From Arenicola marina (taxonomy: Eukaryota; Annelida; Polychaeta; Arenicolidae): DNA of 64,000 bases. Shown here one piece after another: positions 58,168-64,000 of this stretch. The first letter of the stretch is position 1; every line of letters starts with the position of its first letter. The DNA lies in the NCBI GenBank assembly GCA_964019135.1, contig OZ025253.1, positions 590,233 through 654,232 on the forward strand. Reading direction: 5' to 3'. Made by a program: the position numbers and the translations under genes. Below the pieces are notes generated by a model. That model did no database searches, had not been told where the DNA came from, and worked only from the letters and a program-made list of their open reading frames with translations.

Positions 58168-60294
58168 TCGAGCTACTGGGTCCTATGGCCTGTTATAGAG
58201 AAAACAAACAAGAACCTAACATTGGTAAGATATACAATGGTTATATAGAGTTGGTCCTATGGCCTGTTATAAAGAAAACAAACAAGAACTTAACATTGGT
58301 AAGATATACAATGGTTATATATATAGAGTTGGTCCTATGGCCTGTTATAGAGAAAACAAAGAAGAACCTAACATTGGTAAGATATACAATGGTTATATAG
58401 AGTTGGTCCTATGGCCTGTTATAAAGAAAACAAACAAGAACCTAACATTGGTAAGATATACAATGGTTATATATATAGAGTTGGTCCTATGGCCTGTTAT
58501 AGAGAAACAAACAAGAACCTAACATTGTTAAGATATACAATGGTTATATAGAGTTGGTCCTATGGCCTGTTATAAAGAAAACAAACAAGAACCTAACATT
58601 GGTAAGATATACAATGGTTATATATATAGAGTTGGTCCTATGGCCTGTTATAGAGAAAACAAACAAGAACCTAACATTGGTAAGATATACAATGGTTATA
58701 TATATAGAGTTGGTCCTATGGCCTGTTATAAAGAAAACAAACAAGAACCTAACATTGGTAAGATATACAATGGTTATATATATAGAGTTGGTCCTATGGC
58801 CTGTTATAGAGAAACAAACAAGAACCTAACATTGTTAAGATATACAATGGTTATATAGAGTTGGTCCTATGGCCTGTTATAAAGAAAACAAACAAGAACC
58901 TAACATTGGTAAGATATACAATGGTTATATATATAGAGTTGGTCCTATGGCCTGTTATAGAGAAAACAAACAAGAACCTAACATTGGTAAGATATACAAT
59001 GGTTATATATATAGAGTTGGTCCTATGGCCTGTTATAGAGAAAACAAACAAGAACCTAACATTGGTAAGATATACAATGGTTATATAGAGTTGGTCCTAT
59101 GGCCTGTTATAGAGAAAACAAACAAGAATCTAGCATTGGTAAGATATACAATGGTTATATATATAGAGTTGGTCCTATGGCCTGTTATAGAGAAAACAAA
59201 CAAGAACCTAGCATTGGTAAGATATACAATGGTTATATAGAGTTGGTCCTATGGCCTGTTAAAGAGAAAACAAACAAGAATCTAACATTGGTAAGATATA
59301 CAATGGTTATATAGAATTGGTCCTATGGCCTGTTATAAAGAAAACAAAGAAGAACCTAACATTGGTAAGATATACAATGGTTATATAGAGTTGGTCCTAT
59401 GGCCTGTTATAAGGAAAACAAACAAGAACCTAACATTGGTAAGATATACAATGGTTACATAGAGTTGGTCCTATGGCCTGTTATAAAGAAAACAAACAAG
59501 AACCTAACATTGGTAAGATATACAATGGTTATATATATAGAGTTGGTCCTATGGCCTGTTATAGAGAAAACAAACAAGAACCTAACATTGGTAAGATATA
59601 CAATGGTTATATAGAGTTGGTCCTATGGCCTGTTATAGAGAAAACAAACAAGAACCTAACATTGGTAAGATATACAATGGTTATATAGAGTTGGTCCTAT
59701 GGCCTGTTATAAAGAAAACAAACAAGAACCTAACATTGGTAAGATATACAATGGTTATATAGAGTTGGTCCTATGGCCTGTTATAAAGAAAACAAACAAG
59801 AACCTAACATTGGTAAGATATACAATGGTTATATATATAGAGTTGGTCCTATGGCCTGTTATAAAGAAAACAAAGAAGAACCTAACATTGGTAAGATATA
59901 CAATGGTTATATATATAGAGTTGGTCCTATGGCCTGTTATAGAGAAAACAAACAAGAACCTAGCATTGGTAAGATATACAATGGTTATATAGAGTTGGTC
60001 CTATGGCCTGTTATAAAGAAAACAAACAAGAACCTAACATTGGTAAGATATACAATGGTTATATATACAGAGTTGGTCCTATGGCCTGTTATAGAGAAAA
60101 CAAACAAGAACCTAACATTGGTAAGGTATACAATGGTTATATAGAGTTGGTCCTATGGCCTGTTATAGAGAAAACAAACAAGAACCTAACATTTGTAAGA
60201 TATACAATGGTTATATAGAGTTGGTCCTATGGCCTGTTATAGAGAAAACAAACAAGAACCTAACATTGGTAAGATATACAATGGTTATATAGAG
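58168..60294 (+). repeat. 74/80-bp minisatellite, about 28 copies
   Basis: The unit contains GGTCCTATGGCCTGTTATA, AGAAAACAAACAAGAACC and TTGGTAAGATATACAATGG. Two length classes arise from TTATATAGAG versus TTATATATATAGAG (6 bp more), and a few units lack one A of GAAAAC. Point variants AAAG/AGAG and AACATT/AGCATT are shared by neighbouring units. Length changes shift the frame and stops are frequent, so it is not coding. Confidence 0.95.
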
Positions 60295-60607
60295 TAGAAG
60301 AAAGAGATGCATGAGGAGCACTTTCCACAGTCAATCATACTGCATGAATGGTTCGAATCATTATCTTGTTATTATAATAACCCATAACGATTTTGTTCAA
60401 ATGCCTGCTTAGTATGGCTGGTGCATGGCTAAACGCACATGGCTATGTTAATGGATTAGTGCGCCACTGCCTCAAATCAATATTTCAACACTGTTAGAGG
60501 AATGTCATATAAACCTTCCTGCCGCAGTTTTCTCTTATACCATTATAGCATGATTTAAAGAATGCATTGGAAGATACTATTTATGATAAAGAAAATGCTC
60601 AAATTGC
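60295..60607. other. AT-rich spacer, presumed 5' region of the Harbinger element
   Basis: No ORF or repeat. The left terminus of the Harbinger element is not identified here. Confidence 0.4.
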
Positions 60608-61579
60608 ATGAAAAATTACGGTAATATTTTTAAGGTGCCTTTTAGAGTGCTTTATATTGCAGATCTTGGTGTGAAGGATATCATTACGAACACTCTCATT
60701 AAAGCCAGCAAATCAACATGTCCCACAGCCACCCTAAAAGCAAGCAAGGTTTCCCACAAGCCCTCTTCCTCAGTGTGTGGTGTCACGGAGGAGGAACAGT
60801 TGTCTGCAAACAGCACGCTAACAGTGCACACATGGAAGGAGAACGATGAGGATGTACTAGTGCAGTTACGGCATGACCTTCATGACGACTTCATCAGAGC
60901 TAAACAGCATGGTTCATTATGATACAATATGGCTAAACGGTTAGACAATATTGGGTGCCACGTGAGTGGTCCACAGGTCCTGATCAAATACAATGCATTG
61001 AAAAAGCGCTGGAAGGAAATCATTGACGCCCCGTCAGGAACCGAGGCCAGATACTTCCGCCATAGGGCAAGCTTCGATAATCACTATGGAACAAAGAGCA
61101 GCACCAGACCTGCCTTTGCCATTGACACTCATGCTCAACAAGAAAAACCTGAACCAGAGAATGCAACTTCTAAAAAAGTATCAAAGAAACGAAAGAGTGA
61201 GCAGATAATGACGTGCCGGCAATCGCAGAGTGAGCAGGTACTGACGTGCCGGCAATCGCAGAGTGAGCAGGTACTGACGTGCCTGCAATCGCAGAGTGAG
61301 CAGGTACTGACGTGCCTGCAATCGCAGAGTGAGCAGGTACTGACGTGCCTGCAATCGCAGAGTGAGCAGGTACTGACGTGCCTGCAATCGCAGAGTGAGC
61401 AGGTACTGACGTGCCTGCAATCGCAGAGTGAGCAGGTACTGACGTGCCTGCAATCGCAGCACGAAGAGTTTAAAGAGCAAATGGCTAAGATGCACGCAGA
61501 GAAAGTGTCCCGAATGGATCGGATGCTGGATTTATACCAGCAAGAGATTGAGGCCAAAATCGGAGCAAAGCAGAACTAA
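60608..61579 (+). pseudogene. Myb/SANT-like Harbinger accessory protein
   Basis: One frame runs from 60,608 to TAA 61,577-61,579 except for a TGA at 60,920-60,922. Across it the Myb/SANT-like domain reads EDVLVQLRHDLHDDFIRAKQ, HGSL(stop)YNMAKRL, QVLIKYNALKKRWKEIIDAP. The stop stands where relatives have Trp. A basic stretch (SKKVSKKRK) follows, then eight 11-residue repeats (SEQVLTCLQSQ), then a likely coiled-coil tail (HEEFKEQMAKMHAEK, DLYQQEIEAKIG). A splice-acceptor-like TTTATATTGCAG ends at 60,662, so the first 18 codons may be intron. The single stop may be recent or a sequencing error. Confidence 0.78.
61195..61458 (+). repeat. 33-bp coding minisatellite, eight in-frame units
   Basis: Eight 33-bp units inside the Myb/SANT gene encode SEQVLTCLQSQ. 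The first reads SEQIMTCRQSQ and the second has R for L. The other six are nearly identical. Being in frame, changes in copy number would lengthen the protein without disrupting it. Confidence 0.95.
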
Positions 61580-61589
61580 GTCAAATTTC

Positions 61590-62160
61590 GCCGAAACTTT
61601 GTGAATGTCAACTTTATTTATTTATTTCAGTTGTGATGTGGAACATAGATCTGTAAGCTGCTTTGGATTCATCTTGTTTTGAAGTGTACACGGGTAAAAG
61701 AACCAAGTCTAGGGGCTTTGTAGTTATGGTCAAGTCAGTTTTCATCATATTTTTGGTAAATAGTTATTTCATTAGTCAAAGTAAATTGCACGCTTCATTT
61801 AAAGAAAATTTCACCAGAACCTTGCGTAGGGCAACTTTGTTTACACTAATCTATTCGTTTATGTCTTATTTCATATATTGTCAGGAACATTAATCTGTAA
61901 GCTGTTTAAGACCTGTTTAAGATTGTTTTAAGTTTCCACAGGTAAAATAGGTTATGGTCAATAAGTCTTGATCATATTGCTTGTCAATTTTTATTTCATT
62001 AGTCAGTCACTTGGACGCTTACTTTAAAAGACCAGTTCGCAAAAACTTTGTGAATGTCAGTTTTGTTTATAGTAATCAGTTTCTTATTATTTTTGTTTGT
62101 TATTTGCTCTCTGAAACAGATATACCGGTATATGTACCTGTAAGTTGTTTTTTACATGTT
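61590..62160 (+). repeat. Degenerate ~225-bp repeat, three copies
   Basis: AACTTTGTGAATGTCA plus TTTGTTTA and a later CTGTAAGCTG-like block recur near 61,595-61,660, 61,815-61,905 and 62,043-62,150. Identity is modest. It fills the space between the two convergent Harbinger genes. Confidence 0.55.
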
Positions 62161-62608
62161 AGTCTGTACGTTCTACATAAAAATCGTCATTAAAAAACTT
62201 GTGGCCTCAAATTAATCATGATTGTGTTACATACGCAGATCGTTGCTAAACACATTTAACATGTGATACTGTATGGGAAGTTGTTTTATTAATTCATACC
62301 TGCAGACGCAGCAGCATTTGTATTAAAATATCCTTGGTTTTAATGCACAATGAGATCACAACTTAAGGCAACATTCCAATGCCAAGCACGTTGACGTGTT
62401 GAATGCGCGTACATGAAAAGTGGCTTGAACTACGCTACTTCTGGCTCGGCGACAAAACATGAGGCAGATATCGGGTGTGAATAAACTAAACAATGATTAT
62501 AACACAGTTAAATACAATGAAAACGATGTCATCGGACTGAGCATTATTTACAAATTGCATTGCAAACACCAGTGGTAGAAATGGTCCTGACAGGAAAGTA
62601 CTAACATG

Positions 62609-63046
62609 TTAAGTATTAACAACTATCTGTTGTAGCAAGTGCATCCGTCTGGCTACACCATGACAGCCATTTTTATATATATTCTGATGTGCATTGGGAT
62701 GACCTTGTCCTGCATTGTCGATGAATGTTTCAACATCATCCTCGCACATAACGCACACATTGTGGCAGATAACACCAGCAATGATAAGCTTGCGAATATC
62801 GACAGGATTGTGTAAGCGTCGAAACCTTCCCTTCAAGTGACCGATGGCACGTTCAACAGGTGGTCTCTGGCCAGAGAAGATGGCATTGAACCTTCTTTGT
62901 TGATTAGTCGAGTTGCCAACATTGCGAAATGGGGCAATGAGCCAGTTCCTGAGTGGGTATCCGCTATCGGCCAAAATGTGTTGGCCTTCTGTGAACAGTT
63001 GCCCGTTTTCTGCTTGACGGAAAAGCGCTGAATTACGCAGGACATG
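62609..63046 (-). pseudogene. HARBI1-like PIF/Harbinger transposase, C-terminal part
   Basis: About 145 codons ending at TAA 62,609-62,611. Read on -: HDAHVLRNSALFRQAENG, LADSGYPLRNWLIAPF (catalytic Asp codon 62,966-62,968), NQQRRFNAIFSGQRPPVERA (catalytic Glu codon 62,852-62,854), IGHLKGRFRRL and ICHNVC. This is the DDE_Tnp_4 fold, lacking everything before WPG-x2-HDA, including the first catalytic Asp. At that exact point the frame enters the 40-bp array, whose unit encodes the same TGWPGCCHDA peptide. The remaining part shows no stop, so decay is recent or the 5' part lies further right. Confidence 0.85.
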
Positions 63047-64000
63047 CGCATCGTGGCAACAACCAGGCCATCCTGTGTAGGCACTGTGCATCGTGGCACT
63101 GACCAGGCCATCCTGTGTAGGCACTGTGCATCGTGGCAACAACCAGGCCATCCTGTGTAGGCACTGTGCATCGTGGCAACAACCAGGCCATCCTGTGTAG
63201 GCACTGTGCATCGTGGCAACAACCAGGCCATCCTGTGTAGGCACTGACCAGGCCATCCTGTGTAGGCACTGTGCATCGTGGCAACAACCAGGCCATCCTG
63301 TGTAGGCACTGACCAGGCCATCCTGTGTAGGCACTGTGCATCGTGGCAACAACCAGGCCATCCTGTGTAGGCACTGACCAGGCCATCCTGTGTAGGCACT
63401 GTGCATCGTGGCAACAACCAGGCCATCCTGTGTAGGCACTGTGCATCGTGGCAACAACCAGGCCATCCTGTGTGGGCACTGTGCATCGTGGCAACAACCA
63501 GGCCATCCTGTGTAGGCACTGTGCATCGTGGCAACAACCAGGCCATCCTGTGTGGGCACTGTGCATCGTGGCAACAACCAGGCCATCCTGTGTAGGCACT
63601 GTGCATCGTGGCAACAACCAGGCCATCCTGTGTAGGCACTGTGCATCGTGGCAACAACCAGGCCATCCTGTGTGGGCACTGTGCATCGTGGCAACAACCA
63701 GGCCATCCTGTGTGGGCACTGTGCATCGTGGCAACAACCAGGCCATCCTGTGTAGGCACTGTGCATCGTGGCAACAACCAGGCCATCCTGTGTGGGCACT
63801 GTGCATCGTGGCAACAACCAGGCCATCCTGTGTAGGCACTGTGCATCGTGGCAACAACCAGGCCATCCTGTGTAGGCACAGTGCATCGTGGCAACAACCA
63901 GGCCATCCTGTGTGGGCACTGTGCATCGTGGCAACAACTAGGCCATCTTGTGTAGGCACTGCGCATCGTGGCAACAACCAGGCCATCCTGTGTAGGCACT
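63047..64000 (-). repeat. 40-bp minisatellite derived from transposase codons
   Basis: About 24 units containing CATCGTGGCAACAACCAGGC and CATCCTGTGTAGGCACTG run to the right edge. On - the unit encodes TGWPGCCHDA in one frame, matching the transposase sequence at the junction (HDAHVLRNS). 40 is not a multiple of 3, yet no - frame has a stop, which gives three overlapping spurious ORFs. Short 25-bp units and a CGTGGCACTGACC hybrid (63,073-63,400) appear to come from recombination at GGCA(C) microhomology. The unit alternates TGTAGGC and TGTGGGC. Confidence 0.9.

Larger units (their letters stand above)
60600..64000. mobile_element. PIF/Harbinger-type DNA transposon, decayed and partial
   Basis: A Myb/SANT protein gene on + (60,608-61,579) faces a HARBI1-like transposase on - (C-terminus at 62,609). 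Animal Harbinger elements encode this pair: the Myb-like protein helps import and DNA binding of the transposase. Terminal repeats were not found; the right part lies beyond the window and the transposase body is replaced by a 40-bp array. Outer limits are therefore uncertain. Confidence 0.7.

Noticed and set aside
58168..60294. CRISPR-like array
   Set aside because: Units are contiguous tandem copies with no unique spacers, and the context is eukaryotic. The same applies to the 34-bp, 31-bp and 40-bp arrays.
63033..63999. Three long minus-strand ORFs (317-442 codons) across the 40-bp array as genes
   Set aside because: They are the three phases of a stop-free 40-bp repeat. Only the C-terminal 145 codons of one frame match a transposase.

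Overview
The window reads as nuclear DNA from an animal, most likely a marine invertebrate. Evidence: Tx1/L1-like and other APE-type non-LTR retrotransposons, a pogo/Tigger transposase with a C-terminal PHD-like finger, a PIF/Harbinger pair (Myb/SANT protein plus HARBI1-like transposase), a solo LTR, several MITEs and many minisatellites. I cannot name the species. I found no bacterial or phage genes, no CRISPR array, no intact host gene with a recognisable full-length product and no functional RNA gene. Almost everything recognisable is a transposable element or a tandem repeat.

Layout. Positions 1-28,603 are one continuous 24-bp satellite (about 1,190 units), running off the left edge. It is organised into higher-order blocks with periods of 1,195, 2,244, 2,265 and 3,179 bp. 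Its unit is a multiple of 3, has no A on the + strand and has no stop in any of six frames, so it yields enormous spurious ORFs. 28.6-31.0 kb is unique AT-rich DNA with a LINE tail. 31.0-37.7 kb holds a degenerate Tigger-like transposon (31,809-37,523) bounded by TA and 24-bp terminal inverted repeats. Inside it are a nested MITE, a frame-broken transposase, a poly-G hAT-like MITE and a HIRAN-like coding fragment. 37.7-39.8 kb is a non-autonomous element with ~248-bp inverted repeats and a 10-bp target duplication (Mutator-like). 40.6-41.4 kb is an inverted-repeat element built around a 20-bp array. 42.0-43.9 kb carries 34-bp and 31-bp minisatellites.

44.7-57.7 kb is a graveyard of LINE copies on both strands. 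A plus-strand Tx1-like copy (47.84-51.88 kb) is interrupted by a 487-bp MITE with an 8-bp target duplication. A plus-strand copy of a second LINE family (53.44-57.13 kb) is interrupted by a minus-strand solo LTR, and a 525-bp tandem duplication then copied the LINE/LTR junction. 58.17-60.29 kb is a 74/80-bp minisatellite. 60.6-64.0 kb is a decayed Harbinger element: a Myb/SANT gene with eight 11-residue repeats and an in-frame TGA, convergent with the C-terminal part of a HARBI1-like transposase. The transposase reading frame runs directly into a 40-bp minisatellite that looks like an expansion of its own codons and runs off the right edge.

The pieces do not form a pathway. The common theme is element-on-element insertion and repeated birth of tandem arrays, in at least three cases inside or beside transposase genes or transposon ends. 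All family names are by eye from motifs; no database search was possible.
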